A stretch of DNA of 64,000 bases from Nitrospira sp. (GTDB lineage Bacteria > Nitrospirota > Nitrospiria > Nitrospirales > Nitrospiraceae), in assembly GCA_016715825.1 (NCBI GenBank), contig JADJXO010000001.1, forward strand, positions 1,193,280 through 1,257,279. The letters are read 5' to 3'. Positions 16,273-25,200 of the stretch are shown piece by piece (position 1 is the stretch's first letter; each line of letters starts with the position of its first letter). The notes under the pieces are model-generated. The model did no database searches and was not told where the DNA came from. It was given only the letters and a program-made list of their open reading frames with translations. The position numbers and the translations under genes were made by a program.

Positions 16273-18093
16273 ATGATGGACGGCTCACGAATGAGAGCGA
16301 AATTCGGCACACTGACACCTCATCGGTTTTCGATCTCGCTCCGAGCCAAGCTGGTCTGCTGTATCGCACTGATCCTGGTCATTGCGTGCCTCCTCCTGGC
16401 TTGGCTGTTTGTCCGACAACAGGTGCGATCTGCGGCAGAAAGCTCGGTGCAGAGCGGCACTCTCCTCGCCCAACATCTTGCCCAGATGGGTCGCTCTAGT
16501 ATCGTCGCCGGGGACATCCCTCGGTTACACCACCACATGCACGAAATTCTCGCCGTCAATCCAGTCGCCTATGTCGCCGTCATCGCTCCAAATGGTGAGC
16601 TCCAGGCCGGGTTTGGAAAGGGAGCGTGGCAAGAACAATTCGCTCCTCAGGATCCCGCACACCGCCGGTTTGCCGCGACAAAATTAGTCCAGCTCCGTCA
16701 TCAGGGGAATATGACAAATGAGCCGCTTGTCAGCGCCATCGGCCTCAGCAGCCAGGGACCTACCCTTCGAGATACCATCGACCTAGCTCCGGGAGAATTA
16801 CTGGCGTTAGTCGCAGGAACCGAGCTTCCCATTTTTTATGATATTACGGTTCACGTCCCACGCTACCCACTGGTCAGCGGGTGGGATCCTGCGCTGCAAC
16901 TCACGCTTGAAGAACGATGGGACGGACTTGAGGAGGACACCACGCAGACTCTGATCCCTCCAACCCTCGTGCAGGTCGGCATATCAACGGCTCCGCTTCA
17001 GCAGAGTCTACGCCGGCTCTTGTGGCAAGCGGTCATGATTACACTGAGCACCCTGATCGGTGGGCTGGCCATGGCCGTCGTACTGGCCCGCCGCATCACC
17101 ATTCCCTTGCAAGGTCTCACGGTTGCCGCCACGAAACTCGCAGATGGAGATACCGTGCCGAACTTGGCGATACGTACCCGAGATGAAATCGGCACACTCA
17201 CCAGTGTCTTCAACCACATGGCAAAAACATTACATTCCCGCGAGCAGGAATTGCGCGAGTTGGCCCACAGCCTCGAAGATCGAGTCACAGCTCGCACACA
17301 GGAACTCGCCGCAGCTAACGCCAAGCTGCAAGAACTCGACCGCCGCAAATCCATTTTCATCTCTACGGCCTCCCACGAACTTCGGACACCGTTGACCTCT
17401 ATGAAAGTCCACATCGCCAACCTCTGCGATGGAATCGATGGGGCCATCACTACCGAACAACAGCAGTCGTTGACACGTATGAGGGCCAACCTGTCTCGTC
17501 TTCACACGCTGATCGACGACCTCCTGGATCTGTCACAGATTGAGATGGGTCAAACGACGGTGCGCTTGGAACAGATCGCCGTCGGGCATGTGGTGGCCAA
17601 GTCCATCGAAGAGATGCGTCCGTTGGCCTCCGAACGTCGAGTGCATATCACGATGACCCTGGCATCCGATCTGCCCCGCGTGTCGGCTGACTCCGACAAA
17701 TTGTACCGAATCATCCTCAATCTCTTGCATAATGCGGTCAAATTTACGCGTCCACACACGACGGTCGACGTGTCGGCCACCTTGTTGCCAAACGGTCATG
17801 TGAGGATTTCTGTGTCGGATGCGGGTCCCGGGATCACGCTGGAGGAGGCGGAAAGGGTCTTTCAACCGTTCTATCGAGTATCCACCACACCCAAGCAATC
17901 AAAGGGGGCGGGTCTTGGACTGGCGATCGCCAAGTTGCTCGTTGACCTACATCATGGCCGACTGTGGGTTGAGAGCGTGCCAGGGCATGGGAGCCGTTTT
18001 TCGTTTACCCTGCGCCCAATTCCCGTGACGCAACCCACTATCGCAACGGCGGTCTCAGATCGCACACCCAATCTCCCGATGATCCGTCGGTAA
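16273..18093 (+). CDS. Membrane sensor histidine kinase with HAMP domain
   Basis: 606 residues from ATG 16273. GAGGAG lies upstream, and an earlier ATG at 16219 would overlap the preceding gene. A first membrane helix (LVCCIALILVIACLLLAWLF) and a second (AVMITLSTLIGGLAMAVVLA) enclose a periplasmic sensing region of about 200 residues. HAMP follows (DEIGTLTSVFNHM), then a coiled coil, the H-box SHELRTPL, N-box NLLHNAVKF, G1 DAGPGI and G2 GAGLGLAIAK. Its likely output is the convergent NtrC-type regulator at 18141-19531, whose gene ends 47 bp away. Confidence 0.93.
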   Translation: MMDGSRMRAKFGTLTPHRFSISLRAKLVCCIALILVIACLLLAWLFVRQQVRSAAESSVQSGTLLAQHLAQMGRSSIVAGDIPRLHHHMHEILAVNPVAYVAVIAPNGELQAGFGKGAWQEQFAPQDPAHRRFAATKLVQLRHQGNMTNEPLVSAIGLSSQGPTLRDTIDLAPGELLALVAGTELPIFYDITVHVPRYPLVSGWDPALQLTLEERWDGLEEDTTQTLIPPTLVQVGISTAPLQQSLRRLLWQAVMITLSTLIGGLAMAVVLARRITIPLQGLTVAATKLADGDTVPNLAIRTRDEIGTLTSVFNHMAKTLHSREQELRELAHSLEDRVTARTQELAAANAKLQELDRRKSIFISTASHELRTPLTSMKVHIANLCDGIDGAITTEQQQSLTRMRANLSRLHTLIDDLLDLSQIEMGQTTVRLEQIAVGHVVAKSIEEMRPLASERRVHITMTLASDLPRVSADSDKLYRIILNLLHNAVKFTRPHTTVDVSATLLPNGHVRISVSDAGPGITLEEAERVFQPFYRVSTTPKQSKGAGLGLAIAKLLVDLHHGRLWVESVPGHGSRFSFTLRPIPVTQPTIATAVSDRTPNLPMIRR

Positions 18094-18140
18094 GCCCCTG
18101 CCGGCAGGGGCTCCTGAAAATCCTGTCGTGTCCTCTCGGA

Positions 18141-19531
18141 CTACGTGAACGATGACTTCGTCTGGACCCCTCTTTGCCGGATGAGTCTCGTGAGGTAGGT
18201 GCGTTGTAGACCGAGCAGCTCAGCCGCCTTCGTTTGGTTCCATCCGGATCGCCGCAGCGCTTCTTCCAGGAGCTTTCGGCTGTGCGTCTCCATCACGGCA
18301 TGGTAGTTCAGACTACAGTCCTCCGACAGGTCCGTCTCAAACGACAACTTGCGCTGAACCTTGATCCCAAGGTGTTCGGGCTCGATGGAGTGGTCTGGAC
18401 ACAAGACCGTGGCTCGGGCCAACACATTTTCCAGCTCCCGTACATTGCCCGGCCAGTGATAGGCACGGAGCACATTCAGCGCCTCCGGGCTCACCGTGAT
18501 AGGACGACGTCCAGGTGCAGAACCATGTCGCCGAATAAAGTAGTCGACTAATACGGGGATATCGTCCCCTCGCTTGCGTAACGGCGGAAGCGTCAGCGAG
18601 ATGACATTCAGCCGATAGTACAGGTCTTCTCGGAACGCCCCTTGAAGAATCGCGTCCTTCAGATCTCGGTTCGTCGCGGCCACAAAACGCACGTCGATGC
18701 GAATCGGTCGATTGCCTCCGACACGATAGAACTCTTGGTCCTGTAATACGCGGAGGAGGCGCGTCTGAAGCCCAGCCGGCATATCCCCAATCTCGTCGAG
18801 AAAGACCGTCCCACCTGCGGCGGCCTCAATCTTTCCCTGCTCTCGCGTGACCGCTCCCGTGTACGCGCCCTTTTCATGGCCGAACAACTCATTTTCGAGG
18901 AGGCTCTCCGGCAACGCCGCACAGTTGACGACCACGAAGGGTCTTGTGGCGCGTGGACTCCAGCGGTGTAACGCGCGTGCCATCACCTCCTTGCCGGTTC
19001 CGGTTTCACCCAGCAAAAGCACGGTGGCCGAAGAGGCAGCGGCACGGCGGGCCGTCTCGAGCAGCTGCCCCATCCGTTGACTCGGCCCTACAATACACGC
19101 ATAGCGTTCGTACACTTCCGCTTGCAGAAGACCAACCTGCCTCGTGATGGCCGATTGTGCTACGGCCTTTTCGATCACGACAGCGAGGTGGTCTGGTTCG
19201 AACGGTTTGCTGAGGAAATCACACGCCCCCAGCCGCATCGCCTCTACAGCTCGACCGATGGTCCCAAACGCTGTAATGACAATCACTTCGGGCAGAGTCG
19301 GAGCGGGAACGGCCGAACGCTTTTCAGCAAGATGTTTGAGGATGTCCAGCCCGCCGAGACCCGGCAATTCAATGTCGAGCAGCATGACATCAGGCTGATC
19401 ATCGAACACCATGCGCAGCGCCTGCTCACCATCTTCGGCCGTGAGCACATCGTGCCCCATCCATGACAAGCGCTTGGTCAACGACGTGAGGATGTCCGGG
19501 TCGTCATCGACGATGAGACACGGGCCTGCAT
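18141..19531 (-). CDS. NtrC-family sigma-54 activator, one frameshift near the start
   Basis: The AAA+ domain has GETGTGKEVMARALH, the sigma-54 loop GAYTGA (Tyr in place of the usual Phe) and LDEIGDMP. The Fis-type end is SGWNQTKAAELLGLQRTYL. Read from 19481 the receiver lacks its first strand. The missing part is found upstream: ATG 19531 after AGGAG gives MQARV, and one base later the frame continues LIVDDDPDILTSLTKRL, exactly parallel to the first NtrC protein. One base is therefore missing near 19515-19525. The phospho-Asp is in MLLDIELPGLGG. A sigma-54 promoter and dyad C lie upstream, which suggests autoregulation. Confidence 0.9.
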
Positions 19532-19618
19532 CGATACTCCTGGTCTGGTTTCTCGCGGCACCATTGTAGCGGAAGATGAGTCGAAGGAGTAAGTCAGTCC
19601 ACGATTAAGTCGTTATTG

Positions 19619-19636
19619 AAAGCAAGAATGGGACCT
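19619..19636 (-). promoter_or_regulatory. Candidate sigma-54 promoter of the second ntrC gene
   Basis: Minus strand AGGTCCCATTCTTGCTTT: GG and GC are 10 bases apart and the -12 element TTGCTTT is excellent, while the -24 element is only partial. It lies about 90 bp before the start codon and 134 bp after tandem dyad C. Confidence 0.5.
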
Positions 19637-19769
19637 TGGTCACTGCACGATAGGAAGTGGCGTGATGCCTACGCTTTCGTCAATCCATCTTCTAAGTCAT
19701 TGAACAGAATGTGTGGTTCGTAACTCCTGGTCACGAACAATTCTTCAGATGGCCTGACATATTCCATCT

Positions 19770-19802
19770 GTCTACAAAAGGATTCTGTATCGAATTAGAT
19801 TC
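19770..19802. promoter_or_regulatory. Tandem dyad site C
   Basis: GTATCGAATTAGATTC (19787-19802) is a full dyad. The unit 17 bp before it, GTCTACAAAAGGATTC (19770-19785), keeps only its ends. The site lies in the 304-bp gap between the second ntrC gene and the end of hao. It is placed to control the regulator. Confidence 0.6.
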
Positions 19803-19835
19803 AGTCGAACATGAACTCCAAACCACGCGCTCAAT

Positions 19836-21683
19836 CTAAACGCTAGAGGGAGAGGGAAGCGGTTTGACCCAGAGGTAGAGCACCCAACAGAGCAGAAGGA
19901 ACCCTCCCGTCACCAGGAGCAGTCCTAGTGACGGGAGGGCGGTCGGGACGGACGCGACATCGACTTGTGGACTGGCGATGTCGCGTTCACGGCCGGTTAC
20001 TTCTGACGACGCCGCCAGCCGGCCATCGCCAGGTGCCCGCCACCATCCGCCGCCGCCAATGCCCCCCAGGAGAGCTTGCCGGTCTCGCTATCCAGATCGA
20101 GCAGACTGTGCTTCATCTGCCCTTCCAGCTTCGCGACGCGGGCCTGCAATTCCAGCTCTCTTTCAGCCGCGTATCGTCGTCCATGATTTCCACATGGGCC
20201 CGGTTCATCGCGGCCCATCCCACCGCATAGGTGTAGCCCCGGTACTGGTGGGCCAGCTCACGTGCACTGCACCAGGTGGTCTTCGCCATTTCGAACAGCT
20301 TCACCTCATTGGCCGCCGGGTTGTTCCCCCTTCGACCAATAGATCTGGAAGAACTGTTCAAAGCCGTCTTGCACCGGCGCCGGCAGGGTCGGCCGGTTGG
20401 TCTTCTGCCCGGTCACAGGCCCGCCTTGTGTTCTCTTCCACGACATGATGCGCTTCGTCGTACTTGTCCAAGCCGGAGAAGGTCCCCATTGTCCATGAAC
20501 TCCATCCAGGCTCGGGCATAGGTTTCGGAGTGGCAATTGGTACAGGTCTTGATCCACGCATCGTTGCGCTTGTCAGCCCATTCGGTCTTGATGTTCTCCG
20601 AATACCCGGCACGAACGGATAGTTCGCCCAGCGCACTTTCCGCACGACGTTGTGCGCGATCTTGCCTGTGATACTCCGCGGCAGTATTGGCAAGTCGGCG
20701 CGGTCTCGGCCCCGTTCTTCATCGCTTTTTGATCGGCACGTTGAAGTTCCAATGGTCTTTATCCGCTGGTACTTCGGCCCATGCCTGAGAGGTTGTAGGC
20801 TTCCCAGTTGTTGTGGTCGGCCCCGCTGGCACTCCGCACAGACTTCCGGCTTGCGGGATTCCGCCACCGAGAACTCATGCCGGGCAGGCAGGTGTCGCAC
20901 TTGTTCTGATTGACGTGACAGCCGGTGCACGCATCGGCGATTTCCGCTGTGACATTCCCGCCTACACGTCCACTTCGACGTTGGCCTTGTAGTCCAGCGC
21001 ATGCGACGGGCGGCCCTTCGGCCACTGATCCTTCGGCCAGGTAATGGTGTCCCGCTCAGACTCCCGCTCAGCAAGCTCTTGCAAGTGACAGGTGCCGCAG
21101 GTGTCGCGGTGGCCAACTTGATGTCCTTGCGGTGGTCGGCTTTCTGCTTGGTATTGATGTCGAAGTGGCAGTCGATACGGCCCACTTCTTTCAGCTTTTC
21201 GGTCTTCCCCAGCTTGCCCATCGAGCGCAGGTTCTCTTCGACGGCTTCCAGCTTGGCCTTCTTGTAGTATGTCGGATCTTTCCGGGCTCAACTTCCGAAT
21301 CTTGTCCAGGTTGGCATGGGTGCTCTTCTTCCACGCCCGGCCCACCCCGGCGATTCATCAGTGTGACACTTCCACATTCCCGCCGGCTCGCTGCTTCTTT
21401 GACGGCTTGCGGCGGCTTATGGAAGGTGTGGGGTCGAAATACTTACTGAAGGAGATCGGCTGCCAATATTGCCCGTACTTCCTAGCCCACGCCCTGCTCC
21501 GGGTCCATGTACCAGCTTAATCAGGGCTTCGTACCAGTTCTTCGGCGACGCCGAACGCTCCAACTTCAACGCCCTCGGCCGTCTCCTTCGGCACCGACGA
21601 AAATTCGCCTCCACCGGTGCGGCCAGCACACTCAGGCCGCAGACGACCATCGCATACTTCAGCACATCCTTCACGCTCACCAT
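19836..21683 (-). pseudogene. hao: Hydroxylamine dehydrogenase (octaheme cytochrome c), many frameshifts
   Basis: ATG 21683 follows GGAAGGAG and starts a signal peptide (MVSVKDVLKYAMVVCGLSVL). Long stretches match HAO in order across changing frames: YDALVK-like ASPKNWYEALIKLVH, WKKSTHANLDKIRKLSPE, DCHFDINTK, ERDTITWPKDQWPKGRPSHA, DHNNWEAYNLS, KIAHNVVRKVRWANYPFVPG, FSGLDKYDEAHHVVEE and HQYRGYTYAVGWAAMNRA. Of eight expected CxxCH heme sites three are intact: CGTCH 21085, CTGCH 20915 and CTNCH 20530. The others read RIDCH (21165), CDTCL (20885), CAECQ (20826), CQYCR (20678) and a scrambled CVECH (21361). The last frame gives a C-terminal membrane helix (LLLVTGGFLLLCWVLYLWV), ending at 19836. 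Functional HAO oxidises hydroxylamine in the periplasm. No haoB or cycAB is adjacent. The cause may be pseudogenisation or local assembly error. Confidence 0.88.
19902..19939. other. 12-bp inverted repeat at the 3' end of hao
   Basis: CCCTCCCGTCAC (19902-19913) and GTGACGGGAGGG (19928-19939) are perfect complements with a 14-base loop. The repeat falls within the coding stretch for the C-terminal membrane helix. It may be a coincidence of coding or an mRNA structure near the end of the gene. Confidence 0.5.
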
Positions 21684-21793
21684 TTCGACTCCTTCCGTTT
21701 GATGACCAGCGCGCCCTGGCCATACCATGATCTCAGCTCTATCTTCATTCGGCATCTCGTTTCATGATGACGTAGCGTTTTATCACGACGATG

Positions 21794-21825
21794 CCCGGCG
21801 GTGATAGTAGAAAATCACCGCCGGG
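21794..21825 (-). terminator. 12-bp hairpin in the hao leader
   Basis: CCCGGCGGTGAT (21794-21805) and ATCACCGCCGGG (21814-21825) pair perfectly across an 8-base loop, 110 bp before the hao start codon. It lies between the predicted sigma-54 start and the gene, so it would be in the transcript leader. It could attenuate or protect the message. No T-run follows on either strand, so a classical terminator is uncertain. Confidence 0.45.
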
Positions 21826-21970
21826 TTCACTGACCCAGTCCTGAGCCTCACTAAGGAGATGAACCGCTGGAGCAGGCGTTCCAGCCTGACCCTGGGCTGG
21901 GATGTAAATACGTAGCTAAGCGAGCTCTCACAACCTTCTCCTCCATTCACGACTTGAATATCTCCAAACA

Positions 21971-21987
21971 AAGCAAATATCATTCCG
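21971..21987 (-). promoter_or_regulatory. Candidate sigma-54 promoter of hao
   Basis: Minus strand CGGAATGATATTTGCTT: GG and GC are 10 bases apart, the -12 element TTTGCTT is good, and the -24 element keeps only GG and the final G. It lies 172 bp downstream of tandem dyad D and about 290 bp before the hao ATG. The spacing to the dyad is almost the same as at the multicopper oxidase (174 bp). Confidence 0.5.
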
Positions 21988-22158
21988 CGCCTACCGACAC
22001 ATAGGTGGTATGCCTTCGCCGAATCTATTGTCGGACTGCCCATGGTTCCACATAGCACTAGGCTCAGCTGATGTACGCGACAAACGGAATGCCCACTTCA
22101 GGCTGAGGCAGGATCAAGACAGACCACGAAGACTTCCAGATTAGATTTATAGAAGATT

Positions 22159-22191
22159 GTATCTAAATCGATTCAGTATCTGATTTGATTC
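22159..22191. promoter_or_regulatory. Tandem dyad site D, candidate enhancer for hao
   Basis: GTATCTAAATCGATTC (22159) and GTATCTGATTTGATTC (22176) are 17 bp apart. The site lies in the 616-bp gap between hao and metH. The gap otherwise holds only the promoter-like pair and hairpin listed separately. A frame of 91 codons at 21783-22058 (minus) has no recognisable features and is not called. Confidence 0.7.
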
Positions 22192-22299
22192 ACAACACTA
22201 AGGCGAGACCTACGCCGGATCAGCGAGAGGCAAGGTGGGGTGAACGTTCTTTCAACCTATTGTGATGGTTCTTGTGTCGCCCCAGAGAGTTCCTGCGCT

Positions 22300-25200
22300 T
22301 TACTCAGGCTCGTAGTTTAGGTTTGGGGAAAGCCATCGCTCGACAGTGCGGAGGTCCATTCCCTTACGACGGGCATAGTCGTCGACTTGATCTTTCCCGA
22401 TCTTGCCGACGGCAAAGTACTTGGCCTCAGGATGGGCGAAATAGAACCCGCTCACCGACGCCGCCGGCCACATCGCAAAGCTGTCTGTCAGCGTGATACC
22501 GGCATTCTTTTCCACTGACAACAGATCAAACAACAGTCGCTTCTCTGTATGGTCAGGACAAGCTGGGTAACCAGGCGCCGGACGGATTCCCCGATACTTT
22601 TCACGGATCAGATCCTCGTTTTTGAGTTGTTCATTCCGGCCATATCCCCATTCACTTCTCACTCGTGCATGGAGATATTCTGCAAACGCCTCAGCCAACC
22701 GATCGGCGAGGGCTTTGGCCATGATGGAATTGTAGTCGTCATGGTCTCGATCAAATCGCGCGCAGAGCTCATCGATCCCGATTCCAGCCGTGACGGCAAA
22801 GGCTCCGATATAATCTGCCCGACCTGATTCTTTTGGAGCCACATAATCGGCCAATGAAAGGTTCGGCTGTCCTGCCGGCTTTTCCGATTGTTGCCGGAGA
22901 TGATGGATCGTCGTGAGCAGGGTCGTTCGGGACGGATCCTGATAGAGCTCGATATCATCCCCGACACTGGCGGCAGAGAAAAACCCATAGACTCCCTTGG
23001 CCTTCACCTGTCTCTTCTGGATGATTTCATCCAACACCCCTCGCGCATCGTCATAGAGTTCCTGCGCCTTTGGTCCCACCGTCGAATCGTTCAGAATCGC
23101 CGGATATCGTCCCTTCAGCTCCCAGGTATGGAAGAACGGCGACCAATCAATGTATGGCATCAGTTCGACCAGAGGTTGATCGGAAATAGTCTGAATACCC
23201 AATCGCGCCGGTGTTGGAAGATCGATCGTGGCCCAGTCCGAGACACAACGATTCGCGCGTGCCTGGATCAGTGGGAGTACCGGCTTAGCAGCGCGATCCT
23301 GGTGTGCTTGTCGCATCCGCTCGTAATCATCCCGCACTTGTTTCACGAAACCTGACCGTTGCGTGTGACTCACCAAACTGCCGACGACGCCGACCGCCCG
23401 CGACGCATCCAATACATGGACGACGCCGCGCTCATAGGATGGCGCAATTTTGACGGCTGTGTGGGCTTTGCTCGTCGTGGCACCGCCGATCAGAAGCGGT
23501 ACATCAAATCCCTCGCGCGTCATTTCTTTCGCTACATGCACCATCTCATCGAGCGACGGTGTAATGAGCCCGCTCAGACCGATGATGTCGGCTTTGTTCT
23601 CTCGGGCAGCCGCGAGGATCTTTTCACAGGGCACCATGACACCGAGATCGATGACTTCATAGTTGTTACAACCGAGTACGACCCCGACAATGTTTTTCCC
23701 GATATCATGCACGTCGCCCTTCACTGTCGCGAGCAGGACCTTGCCCTGTGATTGGAAATTGCCGGTCCGCTTCTTCTCTTCTTCCATGAACGGCATCAGA
23801 TAGGCCACGGCCTTCTTCATCACGCGGGCGCTCTTGACGACCTGCGGCAAGAACATCTTGCCGGAACCGAACAGGTCTCCGACGATGTTCATGCCCGCCA
23901 TTAACGGGCCTTCTATGACCTCCAACGGTTTGGCGTATTGTTGACGAGCCTCTTCGGTATCTTGGTCGATATAGTCCGTGATGCCTTTCACCAGCGCATG
24001 GGAGAGTCGCTCCGCCACGGTAGCCTTCCGCCACTCATCGTCCTTGGCAACTACCTTCCCCTTAGCCTTGACGGTCTCAGCGAAACTGACGAGACGCTCG
24101 GTCGCGTCGGGCCGCCGATTGAGCAACACGTCTTCGACAAGTTCGAGCAGGTCTTTGGGGATCTCCTCGTACACGGCAAGCTGACCGGCATTCACGATGC
24201 CCATATCGAGTCCAGCTTGAATCGCGTGATACAGAAACGCGGCATGCATCGCCTCTCGAACGATGTTGTTGCCACGGAATGAGAAGGAAACATTACTGAT
24301 GCCTCCGCTGACCTTCGCACCAGGCAGGTGCTGCTTGATCCAGCGCGTCGCCTCAATGAAATCCACCGCGTAGTTGTTATGTTCTTCAATTCCGGTCGCC
24401 ACGGTCAACACATTGGGGTCGAAGATAATGTCCTGCGAGGGGAACCCAACCTGTTCGGTCAGGATCTTATACGAACGTGCGCAGATCTCTTTTCTCCGTT
24501 CCAGCGTATCAGCCTGTCCCTTCTCATCGAAGGCCATGATGATGACCGCCGCGCCATAGCGACGGACGAGTGTCGCGTGCTCGATGAATTTCCGTTCGCC
24601 TTCTTTGAGACTGATGCTGTTGACGATCGCCTTGCCCTGAATATTCTTGAGCCCGGTTTCCAGCACCTCCCATCTGGAACTATCCACCATGATCGGCACT
24701 TTACAGATGTCCGGTTCCGACGCGACGAGACGAAGAAACTTTTCCATCGCCGCCTTGGAGTCGAGCATCCCTTCATCCATGTTCACATCGATAACCTGGG
24801 CACCGCCTTCAACTTGTTGACGTGCGACCGATACTGCGGTTTCGTAGTCACCGGACAATACCAGCTTCGCGAACGCCGGTGATCCGGTCACATTCGTTCG
24901 CTCGCCGATATTGAGGAAGTTTGAGTCCGGCCTGATGGTCACGGCTTCGAGCCCGCTCAATCGCGTGTACGGTTCAACCCGCGAGATCGCATGCGGCTTC
25001 ACGCCATGTACAGCGTCGGCAATTTTCTTGATGTGGGCGGGCGTCGTTCCACAACAGCCTCCGACGATGTTGAGCCATCCATTCTCCGCCCACTCACGAA
25101 GTTGAGGGGCTAATGTGTCAGGTGTTTCCGGGAATCCGGTCGGCAGTAACGGATTCGGGAGACCGGCATTGGGGTGCGCACTGATATGGGTTGGTGCGAT

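Noticed and set aside
19836..19996. Separate small membrane-protein gene after hao (haoB-like)
   Set aside because: The frame continues from the HAO C-terminus (EVTGRERDIASPQVD) after one frame change, has no own ribosome site and is far too short for haoB.
11926..22191. Reading the tandem dyads as Fur boxes
   Set aside because: The unit lacks the GATAATGATAATCATTATC pattern, and the 17-bp tandem step with distant sigma-54 promoters fits an enhancer better.
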